Notes under the pieces: model-generated
Seen by the model: only the letters and a program-made list of their open reading frames with translations
Databases searched by the model: none
What the model was told of the DNA's origin: nothing
Translations under genes and position numbers: made by a program
NCBI GenBank assembly: GCA_034370385.1
Contig: JAXMKZ010000005.1
Span: forward strand, 62,001 to 126,000
Direction: 5' to 3'
DNA from: Coriobacteriia bacterium
GTDB taxonomy: Bacteria; Actinomycetota; Coriobacteriia; Anaerosomatales; PHET01
Length of the DNA: 64,000 nucleotides
In this document: positions 28,402-36,517 of the stretch, piece by piece
Position numbering within the stretch: the stretch's first letter is position 1
Layout of the letters: every line of letters begins with the position of its first letter

Positions 28402-29577
28402 ATGAACACCGCAATCGCCCTTGTTCTGGGATTCGCCTGCGTCCTCGTGTTGGTCGAGTGCGCCTTGTTCGCCCGCAACGTCTCGCGCCTGCCCTTGCTG
28501 CTGGGCGCGCAGACGGCCGGACCGGCAGCGTGGCCCCGGGTCTCCGTGATCATCGCAGCGCGCGACGAGATCGGCTCGGCTGGCGCTGCCCTGGCGACGC
28601 GGCTCACCGATGACTACCCCAACCTCGAGATCGTCTTCGTCGACGACCGCTCGACGGACGGGACGGGGGATGCAGTCCGAGAGGCGGGCGCTGGTGACGC
28701 ACGCCTCACGGTCATCCGGGTCGACGAGCTGCCGGCAGGCTGGCTCGGAAAGGTGCACGCCCTCGACACGGGCATGCGAACCGCCACGGGTGAGTGGCTG
28801 CTGTTCTCCGACGCCGATGTATCCATCGAGCGCGGAGCCCTGCGCAAGGCCGTCGCCTACGCGCTGGGCGAGAAGCTCGACATGATCGCTCTCGTGCCCG
28901 AGTTTCGGATGGGGAGTCCGCTCGTCGACGCGGTGTGGGCCGACTTCATGCGCGCGCTGGCACTCATCGTCGACCCTCGAGCGGTGCGCGACCCCCGCCG
29001 CCGCACGGTGATCGGCTCGGGTTCGTTCAACCTCGTGCGTCGCGAGGCGCTCGAGCGCACGCCCGGCTTCGAGCACCTGAGGCTCGAGACCGGCGATGAC
29101 GTGGCACTGGCGCAGATGGTCAAGCAGGCCGGAGGTAGCGTGGCGATGGTCAACGGACGCGGGTGCGCCTCGGTGCCGATGTACGCCTCGATCGGCGAAC
29201 TCATGCGAGGCGTAGAGAAGAACGGCTCCTCGCTGGCCCATCGGCCCTTCGCACTCGTGATGCTCGCGTTCGCCGCCCTGCTCGCCATCGAGTACTCCCC
29301 TATCGCAGCGACACTCGCCGGCGCGATGTACGGTCCGGACTGGCTCCTTGCGCTTGGGGGCGTCTCGCTGGCCGCCACAACCGCGGTCTTCTGCGCCGCG
29401 CTGTGGGTGAACACCCGCACCTGGGCGGCGGGGCTGCTGTGGCCCATCGGCATCGCGCTCATGGTCTTCGCCCTGGCGCGTGCGACCTACCTCACGCATC
29501 GGCGTGGCGGCGTCGTGTGGCGCGACACGTTCCACTCTCTGGAAGAACTTGAGGCCGGCCGCCGAGTCACCCTGTAG
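28402..29577 (+). CDS. Family 2 glycosyltransferase, membrane-bound
   Basis: The 391-residue product has an N-terminal helix, a GT-A catalytic domain (VSVIIAARDE, VFVDDRSTDGTGD, LFSDADV as the DXD-like metal site, and a GDDVALA acidic motif near the acceptor site), then three C-terminal helices. This layout is close to HpnB-like and carotenoid/lipid glycosyltransferases. It probably transfers a sugar to a lipid at the inner face of the membrane. The acceptor is not identifiable. Confidence 0.9.
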   Translation: MNTAIALVLGFACVLVLVECALFARNVSRLPLLLGAQTAGPAAWPRVSVIIAARDEIGSAGAALATRLTDDYPNLEIVFVDDRSTDGTGDAVREAGAGDARLTVIRVDELPAGWLGKVHALDTGMRTATGEWLLFSDADVSIERGALRKAVAYALGEKLDMIALVPEFRMGSPLVDAVWADFMRALALIVDPRAVRDPRRRTVIGSGSFNLVRREALERTPGFEHLRLETGDDVALAQMVKQAGGSVAMVNGRGCASVPMYASIGELMRGVEKNGSSLAHRPFALVMLAFAALLAIEYSPIAATLAGAMYGPDWLLALGGVSLAATTAVFCAALWVNTRTWAAGLLWPIGIALMVFALARATYLTHRRGGVVWRDTFHSLEELEAGRRVTL

Positions 29578-29630
29578 GCGGTGGCGAAAGCGGATAGTCC
29601 CGCCCAGTTGCGCGCGGCTACACTGACGCC

Positions 29631-30464
29631 ATGAGCAACCCCACCGACACCGCAGTGGCCCGTGCCGTCGTCCTGATCGACGAGGCGGTCACGCTCGGCG
29701 AGCCCACGCCCACCCTCGCCCAGCTGGCGACCGCGGTCGGCCTGGTCCCCTCCGCGCTCAAGGAGCGCTTCACCGCGGCTGTCGGGCTCTCGCCCAAGCG
29801 CTACGCCGATGCGGCCCGCGCGAGGAACCTGCGAGACGGGCTCGCGGCGGGGATGCCCGTGGCCGACGCCGTGCACACTGCGGGGTACGGGTCGCAAAGC
29901 CGCGTCTACGAGCGCCACGGCGAGCTGCTGGGGATGACGCCGGCCGCCTTCCGGCGCGGTGCGCCCGGCGAGATCGTGCGCTACACGCTGGCGGACTGCT
30001 CGCTGGGCCGCCTCATCGTGGGCCTGACCGAGCGCGGCGTGTGCTACATCGCGTTCGGCGAGGACGACGCCGCTCTTCTCGCCGACCTGAAGGCCCGCTT
30101 CAGCCGCGCGGAGGTGCGCTCCGATGGCGGCGAAGGGGCGGCTCTCGCCGGCGCGGTCGTGCGCCTCGTCGACGACCCGGCGCACGGTGCCGACCTGCCG
30201 CTCGATGTTCGCGGCACCGCGTTTCAGCAGCGGGTCTGGCTCGCACTCACCCGCATCGCTCCCGGCGAGACGGTCACCTACGGCCAGCTGGCGCGGCGCA
30301 TCGGCAGCCCCACGGCCGTGCGCGCGGTCGCACAGGCGTGCGGCGCTAACCCGCTCGCCGTAGCCGTTCCGTGTCACCGCGTGATCGGCGCTGACGGCTC
30401 GCTCACCGGCTACCGCTGGGGCGTCTCGCGCAAGGAGTCGCTGCTGGCGCGCGAGCGCGCGTAG
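29631..30464 (+). CDS. AraC-type HTH plus O6-methylguanine-DNA methyltransferase
   Basis: The 277-residue protein fuses an AraC-like helix-turn-helix (about residues 10-105; LAQLATAVGLVPSALKERF, VADAVHTAGYGSQSRVYE) to an O6-alkylguanine methyltransferase domain with the active-site PCHRVIG (Cys near residue 248), the RIGSPTAVRAV helix and GYRWG. It lacks the N-terminal zinc-Cys domain of Ada that senses methyl phosphotriesters. It therefore probably repairs alkylated bases, and the HTH part may regulate through another signal. Confidence 0.93.
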   Translation: MSNPTDTAVARAVVLIDEAVTLGEPTPTLAQLATAVGLVPSALKERFTAAVGLSPKRYADAARARNLRDGLAAGMPVADAVHTAGYGSQSRVYERHGELLGMTPAAFRRGAPGEIVRYTLADCSLGRLIVGLTERGVCYIAFGEDDAALLADLKARFSRAEVRSDGGEGAALAGAVVRLVDDPAHGADLPLDVRGTAFQQRVWLALTRIAPGETVTYGQLARRIGSPTAVRAVAQACGANPLAVAVPCHRVIGADGSLTGYRWGVSRKESLLARERA

Positions 30465-30524
30465 GCGCGCGCCGCTTCGGGTATCACCTAGGAACCGATT
30501 CCCGAGACCCCGAAAGGAGCATTC

Positions 30525-31100
30525 ATGCCGAGCATCAAGGGCACCCGCACCGAGCAGAATCTGCTGAAATCATTCGCTGGTGAGAGCCAGGCGCGCATGC
30601 GCTACAACTACTTCGCAAGCGCAGCGAAGAAGGAGGGCTTCGAGCAGATCAGCGCGCTGTTCACCGAGACGGCGGACAACGAGAAGGAGCACGCCAAGGT
30701 CTTCTTCAAGCACCTGGAGGGCGGTCCGGTCGAGATTACCGCGACCTACCCCGCCGGCGTCATCGGCACCACCGCCGAGAACCTGCTTGCCTCAGCCAAC
30801 GGCGAGCTCGAGGAGTGGAGCGAGCTCTACCCCGACTTCGCCTCAGTCGCTGACGAGGAGGGCTTCCCCGCCGTCGCGGCGTCGTTCCGCGAGATCGCGA
30901 AGGTCGAGAGCTGGCACGAGAAGCGGTACCGCAAGCTACTGGAGAACGTCGAGAACCGCCGCGTTTTCGCGCGCGAGACGCTCGTCAAGTGGAAGTGCCG
31001 AAACTGCGGCTACGTGCACGAGGGCCCGCACGCCCCCAACGAGTGTCCAGCGTGCCACCACGCGCAGTCCTACTTCGAGATTCACTGCGACTGCTACTAG
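30525..31100 (+). CDS. rbr: Rubrerythrin
   Basis: The 191-residue protein is a standard rubrerythrin. A ferritin-like four-helix domain carries the diiron ligands (GESQARMRY, ADNEKEHAKVFF, EWSELYPDF with EEGF, and VESWHEKRY), and a C-terminal rubredoxin domain has CRNCG and CPACHH. It reduces hydrogen peroxide in anaerobes with electrons from rubredoxin or NADH-dependent reductases. AAAGGAG is 7 bp before the ATG. It is monocistronic and convergent with the aldo-keto reductase gene. Confidence 0.97.
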   Translation: MPSIKGTRTEQNLLKSFAGESQARMRYNYFASAAKKEGFEQISALFTETADNEKEHAKVFFKHLEGGPVEITATYPAGVIGTTAENLLASANGELEEWSELYPDFASVADEEGFPAVAASFREIAKVESWHEKRYRKLLENVENRRVFARETLVKWKCRNCGYVHEGPHAPNECPACHHAQSYFEIHCDCY

Positions 31101-31108
31101 GCGAAAGC

Positions 31109-31945
31109 TCACCAGGCGTACACGTCGGGATCCGGGCCGAGGCGAAAGCCCCGGTCCGCCCCGGCGATTGCCACCATGTCATCGTCGGTGAGCTCGAATC
31201 CGAAGACGTCGCGATTCGTCTGGATCCGCTCGTCGTGCACGGACTTCGGAATCGTGACGTAGCCGAGCTGAAGAATCCATCGCACCGCGACTTGGGCCGG
31301 AGAGACGCCATGCCGCGCGGCGATGTCGACGATGATCGGCTCCTCGCCGATGCGGCCCTTCATCAGCGGCGCCCACGCCTCGAGAGTCATGTCGTGCTCT
31401 GTGAGGTACGCCTGTAGTCCCGGCTGCTGGAGCCACGGGTGGAACTCGACCTGGTCGACGGCCGGCGGGACCTCAGCAATGGCGAGCAGTGCATCCAGGT
31501 GGTGCGGCAGGAAGTTGCACACGCCGATGGCCCGGGTGCGCCCCTCAGCCAGCAGCGACTCCATCGCGCGCCAGGTCCCCGCAAGGTGCTGCTGGACGGG
31601 CCAGTGCACGAGGTAGAGGTCCAGGTACCCGAGCCCCAGACGCTCAAGCGAGCGTGCCAGCGCCTCACGCGTCCCGTCGAAACCCTGCTCGTCGTTCCAG
31701 ACCTTCGTGGTCACGAAGAGCTCGTCGCGCGGCACCCCGCTTGCCCGGATTCCCGCGCCTACACCCTCCTCGTTGCCGTAGAGCGACGCGGTGTCCACGC
31801 TGCGATAGCCGCCGCGCAGGGCGAACTCCACCGCGTGCTCGACTTCGCCCATCGGGGACTTATAGGTGCCGAAGCCGAGTCGCGGCATCTCGACGCCGTG
31901 GGCGATGGTGGCGGTGGCTTCGGCCGTGAGCTCTCTGTGCGACAC
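31109..31945 (-). CDS. Aldo/keto reductase
   Basis: The 278-residue TIM-barrel reductase has the catalytic tetrad motifs: GYRSVDTASLYGNEEGVG (Asp and Tyr), VTTKVW (Lys) and LYLVHWP (His). The NADPH-binding end is LGYVTIPKSVHDERIQTN. It reduces aldehydes or ketones with NADPH; it is close to the 2,5-diketo-gluconate reductase / YvgN group. The start is GTG at 31945, just 3 bp after the stop of the upstream membrane-protein gene, so the two are probably co-transcribed. Confidence 0.93.
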   Translation of the reverse strand: MSHRELTAEATATIAHGVEMPRLGFGTYKSPMGEVEHAVEFALRGGYRSVDTASLYGNEEGVGAGIRASGVPRDELFVTTKVWNDEQGFDGTREALARSLERLGLGYLDLYLVHWPVQQHLAGTWRAMESLLAEGRTRAIGVCNFLPHHLDALLAIAEVPPAVDQVEFHPWLQQPGLQAYLTEHDMTLEAWAPLMKGRIGEEPIIVDIAARHGVSPAQVAVRWILQLGYVTIPKSVHDERIQTNRDVFGFELTDDDMVAIAGADRGFRLGPDPDVYAW

Positions 31946-31948
31946 GGG

Positions 31949-32659
31949 TCAGACGCCCTCGGGTGCCGCTACGTCGCCCGCCCGCATCTTCCGGGCCAGC
32001 CAGACAGCAAGGGCGATCTCCGCGAACGTCCATACGGCCGCCACCATGACCTCGTTGGTGGTGATGCCCCACTGCTCACGCGTAGCGACCGCCGTCGCTT
32101 CACCCGACAGCCCCAGAATTGCGAGCCCTAGCAGCGATAGCACCGTGAACGTCGCCCCGGCAGCAAGCCAGCGCACCTGCTTGGCGAGGAACTCAGTGGT
32201 CCTGAATCGAGGTTTGGCGTCGGGAACCGCTGCAAGCCGGAGCTTCTCCTTGTTCCACAGCCAACGGTACGCATTCATTCCCACCCACAGTTGGATGCCG
32301 ATCTGGACCACCGACGATATCGACGATGAGGCGGCGATAGCGGCGGGGTTCCCGCCGCTGGAGAAGACGGACACTATAAGGAGCGTGGTCGCCAGGGTAA
32401 GCGCCCACCAGCCCAGTACCATGCTCGACCCGTAGACGATGCCCCACAGGGGCATGAGCAGATACGCACCCCAGCTGAACCTCTCGAAGTCGGGCGGCAC
32501 GTCACCCACGCCCACGCTCGCAATGGTCGCGGTGCCCGAAGAACCCGTGTCCGTGTGTACCGCATCCACGCACTCGGGCCCATGCCCATTCGGACACGAG
32601 CCGTCATCTTGAACATACACCCAGTCGCCGCAGTCGCGACACCATCCGGTCTGTGGCAT
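31949..32659 (-). CDS. Membrane protein with N-terminal zinc-knuckle-like motif
   Basis: The 236-residue product begins with a Cys/His cluster (CRDCGDWVYVQDDGSCPNGH) that could bind one zinc. It continues with hydrophobic segments around residues 68-105, 115-130, 165-187 and 205-225; the FSWGAYLLMPLWGIVYG segment is typical of DUF2628-like small membrane proteins. AAGGGGCG precedes the ATG. Function is unknown. Confidence 0.7.
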   Translation of the reverse strand: MPQTGWCRDCGDWVYVQDDGSCPNGHGPECVDAVHTDTGSSGTATIASVGVGDVPPDFERFSWGAYLLMPLWGIVYGSSMVLGWWALTLATTLLIVSVFSSGGNPAAIAASSSISSVVQIGIQLWVGMNAYRWLWNKEKLRLAAVPDAKPRFRTTEFLAKQVRWLAAGATFTVLSLLGLAILGLSGEATAVATREQWGITTNEVMVAAVWTFAEIALAVWLARKMRAGDVAAPEGV

Positions 32660-32729
32660 GCGTCACGCCCCTTTCGCATCCCAGTCTAGCGCGGACGCGG
32701 GGCGAAGATGTGACCAGGTGATGGAACCG

Positions 32730-33602
32730 CTACCTGACGATCTTGCTGATGGGCATCTCAAGGATGTCCTCGGCGCCGGCGGCCTTCAGGCGCGGGATGA
32801 GGACGTTGACGTCGCACTTGTCGGCAACCGTCGTGATCTCGTAGTCCTCGGAGCCGTAGAGCTTGCTCACGGTGGGGCGCTTCATCGCCGGCAGCACCGC
32901 GATGACGTCCTCGAGCTTCTCGTGTGCCACGTTGAGCGAGAGCAGCACGCGCCCACGCGCCTCGATCACACCCAGCAGCAGCGTGCGGATCTCCTCGATC
33001 TCGCGGCGCCTCACCGGATCCGCCCACGCCTCGTGACTGGCAACGAGACGCGTCGTCGACGTGAGAATCGTGTCGACGATCTTGAGCCCGTTACGGCGCA
33101 GCGTCGAGCCGGTCTCGGTCAGGTCGACGAGCGCATCCATCATCTCGGGGACCTTGGCCTCGGTAGCCCCGTAGCTGAAGTGCACCTCGACATCGATGCC
33201 CAGGTCGTCGAAGAACTCCTTCGTGGCCTTGGGAAACTCGGTGGTGATGCGACTTCCTGCGGGGATGTCACGCGCCGTGGCGATGGCCGACTCCTGGGGG
33301 ACGGCCAACACCATGTTCACCACGCCGGTCCCCGTCTTGGCGTACGGCAGCTCGGCCACCTCGACCACGTCGGCGCCGCTCTCGCGCACCCAGTCGTGCC
33401 CGGAGATGCCGAGGTCGAAGAAACCCTGCTGCACGTAGACAGGGATCTCCTGCGGCCGCAGGATCTTCACGCGGTCGATGCGCGGATCCTCGCAGGTGGG
33501 GTTGTACTCGCGGCTGGACTTCTTGATGGCGATGTCGGCCTGGCTGAACAACAGCAGCGTCTGCTCTTCAAGCGAGCCCTTCGGCAGGGCGAGTGACAGC
33601 AT
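32730..33602 (-). CDS. hisG: ATP phosphoribosyltransferase, long form
   Basis: The 290-residue protein is long-form HisG. The catalytic domains (LALPKGSLEEQT, GFFDLGISGHDWV, ATEFPKATKEFF region and MDALVDLTETGSTLRRNGL, the PRPP-binding loop) are followed by the HisG_C regulatory domain (VLPAMKRPTVSKL onward), which binds histidine. It starts histidine synthesis from ATP and PRPP. Long-form enzymes do not need HisZ. No other his gene is in the window. AAGGAG precedes the ATG. Confidence 0.97.
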   Translation of the reverse strand: MLSLALPKGSLEEQTLLLFSQADIAIKKSSREYNPTCEDPRIDRVKILRPQEIPVYVQQGFFDLGISGHDWVRESGADVVEVAELPYAKTGTGVVNMVLAVPQESAIATARDIPAGSRITTEFPKATKEFFDDLGIDVEVHFSYGATEAKVPEMMDALVDLTETGSTLRRNGLKIVDTILTSTTRLVASHEAWADPVRRREIEEIRTLLLGVIEARGRVLLSLNVAHEKLEDVIAVLPAMKRPTVSKLYGSEDYEITTVADKCDVNVLIPRLKAAGAEDILEMPISKIVR

Positions 33603-33690
33603 CGTGGTTGCTCCTTCATCCCGAGAGGCCGCGCGGACGGCGCAGCGCGCACCACCACTCTACTGTGCTAGAGCGCAGAAGGGAACTCCG

Positions 33691-34086
33691 TCAGCGTAGG
33701 AAGACGGTTTCGGCCCCCGAGAACCCCGTGATCAGAAGCACGAACGCACCGAGCATGTACAGCAGCGGCGGGACGAACAGCAGGCCGAGCCAGTAGCGAC
33801 GCGATGCCCCGACGAAGACCGCGAAGATGAGGGCGTCGATGACACCCAGGAGCACGATGATGCCGGCGGGACCCAGTGTGTCGGCCATGGCGAACAGCTG
33901 GGGCAGCTCGGTCCCGGCTTCCCCATATGCGAAGAGCATCACCGGCACGAAGACGACCGCGAAGGCGATCTGGACCGCTGCGCACAGCATCGAGATGGCC
34001 AACGCGATCCAGAAGACCGGGTCGTGCGTCGCGCTGGCTCGAAGCAGCCCCGCGCGCGGCATCCCTACTCGTGTCCGCTCGTCCAC
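33691..34086 (-). CDS. Small membrane protein, three or four helices
   Basis: The 131-residue product has hydrophobic segments at about 24-52, 74-92 and 97-122 and a short basic N-terminus. GGAGGCGAGGAC precedes the GTG start. There is no motif I recognise, and no link to the toxin gene next door beyond strand and a 60-bp gap. Confidence 0.6.
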   Translation of the reverse strand: MDERTRVGMPRAGLLRASATHDPVFWIALAISMLCAAVQIAFAVVFVPVMLFAYGEAGTELPQLFAMADTLGPAGIIVLLGVIDALIFAVFVGASRRYWLGLLFVPPLLYMLGAFVLLITGFSGAETVFLR

Positions 34087-34146
34087 GTCCTCGCCTCCAT
34101 GGGTCTTAGTACCCCGACGCCCGGCGCCAGAATCCGCGGGGCCGCA

Positions 34147-34401
34147 TCAGTAATGGTAGCGCAGCTGAGCGACCAGAATCGCGTCATCCTGGATCCGGTA
34201 CACGATGCGGTGCTCAGCGGTGATACGGCGCGACCAGTAGCCTGACAGCGCATGCCTGAGCGCCTCCGGCTTACCCACCCCCTGAAACGGCGTACGCCGG
34301 ATATCCTCGATAAGTGCATTGATGCGTCGGACGATCGCTCGATCGGTCTTCTGCCAGAAGAGATAGTCCTCCCACGCGGAATCGTCGAAGACGACCTTCA
34401 C
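34147..34401 (-). CDS. YoeB/Txe-family toxin
   Basis: The 84-residue protein has the YoeB pattern: MKVVFDDSAWEDYLFWQ at the start, IRRTPFQGVGKPEALRHALSGYWSRRI, EHRIVYRI and the terminal RYHY, whose His-Tyr pair is part of the mRNA-cleaving active site. The family cuts mRNA on the ribosome and is normally neutralised by a YefM antitoxin encoded just upstream. Here the GTG start overlaps the antitoxin stop as GTGA, but the antitoxin is truncated (see 34398-34496). Confidence 0.92.
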   Translation of the reverse strand: MKVVFDDSAWEDYLFWQKTDRAIVRRINALIEDIRRTPFQGVGKPEALRHALSGYWSRRITAEHRIVYRIQDDAILVAQLRYHY

Positions 34402-34496
34402 TCGACAAGCTCCCGCTGGGTACCGCCGCCGGATTCAAGCCTTTCAATGGACTCGAGCAGCCGACGAGCGTTCTTCGGAGCGCGCAGCAGGCAACA
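34398..34496 (-). pseudogene. Remnant of a YefM/Axe-family antitoxin (C-terminus only)
   Basis: The last 32 codons before the toxin read as a YefM C-terminus, with LLRAPKNARRLLESI and an ending of RELVE before TGA. Upstream of LLRAP the frame turns into non-antitoxin sequence and reaches a terminator-like hairpin and then a stop codon at 34548. The DNA-binding N-terminal domain of about 50 residues is missing. The only in-frame start candidate is a TTG at 34508. The toxin-binding part is retained, so a short peptide could still neutralise YoeB if translated. Confidence 0.7.
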
Positions 34497-34510
34497 CCGC
34501 CAACGCAAAC

Positions 34511-34536
34511 GGCGCCCCGCGGGTTCGCGGAGCGCC
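34511..34536 (-). terminator. Hairpin downstream of the 32-residue ORF
   Basis: GGCGCCCCGCG and CGCGGAGCGCC pair as an 11-bp stem with one mismatch and a 4-base loop. On the minus strand it is followed by GTTTGCGTT, a weak T-rich tail. It lies 56 bp after the stop of the micro-ORF and just before the antitoxin remnant. Confidence 0.5.
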
Positions 34537-34591
34537 GATTGGTGTCGCTAGCCACCGCCGGGGGATGCCGACAGCGGCGCAAGGGGGTGAG

Positions 34592-34690
34592 CTAGATCAA
34601 CCCGGTTATGAGCGCGAGTGCGATGGCACTCGCCACCAGCAGGAAGGTTCGGCCGAAATACACGGAACCTTCGCTGAAGCTGTCAACCAT
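34592..34690 (-). CDS. 32-residue single-helix membrane micro-protein
   Basis: ATG 34690 is preceded at optimal distance by AAGGAGG, one of the strongest ribosome-binding sites in the window. The peptide starts MVDSFSEGSVYFGR and is then almost entirely hydrophobic (TFLLVASAIALALITGLI) up to its TAG, giving one transmembrane helix. A hairpin terminator follows, and an AT-rich divergent promoter region lies upstream, shared with a LysR gene. These signals together support a real gene. Function is unknown. Confidence 0.6.
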   Translation of the reverse strand: MVDSFSEGSVYFGRTFLLVASAIALALITGLI

Positions 34691-34719
34691 CGTGGCCTCC
34701 TTCGTCGAATCGGTGCGGG

Positions 34720-34815
34720 ACGCGAATGTGTTTTCATTTCCCTAGCTATTATCGGTCCTCGAATACAGAAGATACATTGCAGATTTCTTACTTATATCGT
34801 AAGTTCTACTTACTT
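34720..34815. promoter_or_regulatory. AT-rich divergent promoter region with LysR-type half-sites
   Basis: In a GC-rich genome this stretch is strikingly AT-rich. TTACTTAT occurs at 34788 and again at 34810, 22 bp apart, and the blocks ACTTA, TAAGT and ACTTA alternate at 34790, 34800 and 34808. GATAAT on the minus strand (near 34750) is a candidate -10 box for the micro-ORF. The arrangement fits LysR autoregulation of a divergent pair. Confidence 0.5.
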
Positions 34816-35748
34816 ATGCTGAATGTGAACCGTCTCAAGATGCTGCGTGATGTGGCGGCTCGCGGCACGATCGCTGCTGCCGCCGAGGGTCTGCTCATGT
34901 CCTCATCAGCCGTCTCACAGCAGATGGCCGTCTTGGAGCGTGAGGCCGGCGTCCCCCTGCTCGAGCGCCACGGCCGCGGTGTACGCCTGACCGATGCGGG
35001 CGTTCGCCTCGTCCACAACACCGAGCGGGTACTCGCCGCACTTGAGCAGGCCGAAGCCGATCTGGTGGACTCTTCACGGGGCATCGTCGGTCACCTGCGC
35101 GTGTCGGCCTTCCCCAGCGCGGCGCGTACGGTCCTCGTGCCGGCGCTCGTCGAGATCGGTGCCGCGCACCCCAACCTGCGCATCTCGATGGTCGACCTCG
35201 AGCCTGAGGAGGCCATCCCTGCCCTCAAGTCACGCGCCGTGGACGTGGCGCTGACCTACGAATGGGACCTGCTCCCCACACTCGAAGACGAGGGGGTCGA
35301 GCGCGAGCAGCTCTTCGGAGAGCGCGTCTACCTTGCCCTGCCTGTGGCCCATCCGGCCGCCGCCTCCAGCCAACCGGTGGCCCTTGCGACCCTGGCGGAA
35401 ACCGAGTGGATCGTCGGCCGCGACTCCACCTCGATGCTCGAGTTCGTGCAGTCGGCCACGCGGCGCGTCGGGTTCGAGCCGCGCACCGATTTCCACTCGA
35501 TGGACTTCGATGTCATCCTCGCGGCCGTCGAAGCCGGGCTGGGGGTAGCGCTGGTGCCTCCCCTCGCGTTCGCCTACGACCTGCCCGGGGTGGCTATTCG
35601 CGAGGTCGCCGACTTGGAGCTGAACCGCCTCACGTGGGCGGCCATCAGGAGAGGTTCCGGCGAGACACCGGGCATCCACGCCGTGCTGGCATCACTGCGC
35701 ACGCATTCGGCCGCCGTGGTCGCACGGCTACCGGGACCAAGGAACTGA
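34816..35748 (+). CDS. LysR-family transcriptional regulator
   Basis: From ATG 34816 the product has 310 residues. The winged helix-turn-helix is standard (LKMLRDVAARGTIAAAAEGLLMSSSAVSQQMAVLEREAGVPLLERHGRGVRLTDAG), followed by a linker helix and the periplasmic-binding-like effector domain. The open frame extends 30 codons upstream into the AT-rich promoter region, but family alignment favours the internal ATG. The likely target is the divergent micro-ORF or an unlinked operon. The effector is unknown. Confidence 0.93.
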   Translation: MLNVNRLKMLRDVAARGTIAAAAEGLLMSSSAVSQQMAVLEREAGVPLLERHGRGVRLTDAGVRLVHNTERVLAALEQAEADLVDSSRGIVGHLRVSAFPSAARTVLVPALVEIGAAHPNLRISMVDLEPEEAIPALKSRAVDVALTYEWDLLPTLEDEGVEREQLFGERVYLALPVAHPAAASSQPVALATLAETEWIVGRDSTSMLEFVQSATRRVGFEPRTDFHSMDFDVILAAVEAGLGVALVPPLAFAYDLPGVAIREVADLELNRLTWAAIRRGSGETPGIHAVLASLRTHSAAVVARLPGPRN

Positions 35749-35791
35749 GCGCGGAATCCGGGCCGGGGACGGAGGGCGGACGCTCTCTCGC

Positions 35792-36418
35792 TCAGTCCGC
35801 GATCACGAGCGTTGAGCGCGAGAACGAACCCGTCTCGACCGCCTTGAGCGCGAGCGCCGCGACGTCGGCCCGAGCCACGCGCGTCGACTTGGGCAGCAGC
35901 GAGCCGTCCAGCGACAGCCGGTAGCGCCCGGTCAGTGAACCGTCGCTCAGGCCCACAGGGCGCACGACCGTCCAGTCGACCCCGCTTGCCGCGATGCGCT
36001 GCTCCATGCGCTCCATGTCGTCGTACACGGGCTTGAGCACCGTGGCGATCATGAGCCGGAAGCCGGCTGACATGCGCCGGTCCGTTCGAGCGAACGCGCC
36101 GGCCGCACTCACCGCGACCAGCCGGTCCACCTCGTGGCTGGCCATCGCGTGCAGCACGTTGGCGATACCCTCAGAGTAGACGCGCACGTCTCGTCCACCG
36201 CCCGAGCCCACCGCGAAGACCACTGCGTCACAGCCCGCGACTGCGGGTTCGATCTCGTCGAAGGACCTGGCGTCGCCGGTCACGACTTGGAGCCTCGGGT
36301 GCACGATGTCGAGGGGCGCGGAGTGCGTGAATGCCCGGACCTCGTGCCCGTGACCGAGTGCCTGCTCAACGACGTGCCGTCCGGTGCGGCCTGCCGCACC
36401 AACCACAAGGATACGCAT
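35792..36418 (-). CDS. NAD(P)-binding Rossmann protein, NmrA/SDR-a5-like
   Basis: The 208-residue product starts MRILVVGAAGRTGRHVVEQAL, a GxxGxxG dinucleotide-binding loop, and continues with the atypical short-chain-dehydrogenase pattern (DAVVFAVGSGG, LVAVSAAGAFA, VDWTVVRPVGLSDG). Members act as NAD(P)H-sensing regulators or flavin-reductase-like enzymes. It lacks the Tyr-x-x-x-Lys catalytic pair of classical SDRs. It is convergent with the LysR gene. Confidence 0.88.
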   Translation of the reverse strand: MRILVVGAAGRTGRHVVEQALGHGHEVRAFTHSAPLDIVHPRLQVVTGDARSFDEIEPAVAGCDAVVFAVGSGGGRDVRVYSEGIANVLHAMASHEVDRLVAVSAAGAFARTDRRMSAGFRLMIATVLKPVYDDMERMEQRIAASGVDWTVVRPVGLSDGSLTGRYRLSLDGSLLPKSTRVARADVAALALKAVETGSFSRSTLVIAD

Positions 36419-36462
36419 GGAGTCCCCTTCCTTCTGCCGCGAGCGTAGCGCATCGTAGCGCT

Positions 36463-36493
36463 GCAGGCCGCCCCGGAAGCCGGGGCGGCCTGC
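36463..36493. terminator. Strong GC hairpin in the intergenic gap
   Basis: GCAGGCCGCCCCGG and CCGGGGCGGCCTGC form a perfect 14-bp stem with a 3-base loop. It lies about 25 bp after the stop of the lipoprotein gene at 36518. There is no T tract, so it may act as a transcript-end stabiliser or an attenuator-type element. Confidence 0.5.
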
Positions 36494-36517
36494 GTATCCG
36501 TTCCATCGGATCGAGCG

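Noticed and set aside
36463-36493. Terminal inverted repeat of an insertion sequence
   Set aside because: There is no transposase, partner repeat or target duplication; it is better explained as a transcript-end hairpin.
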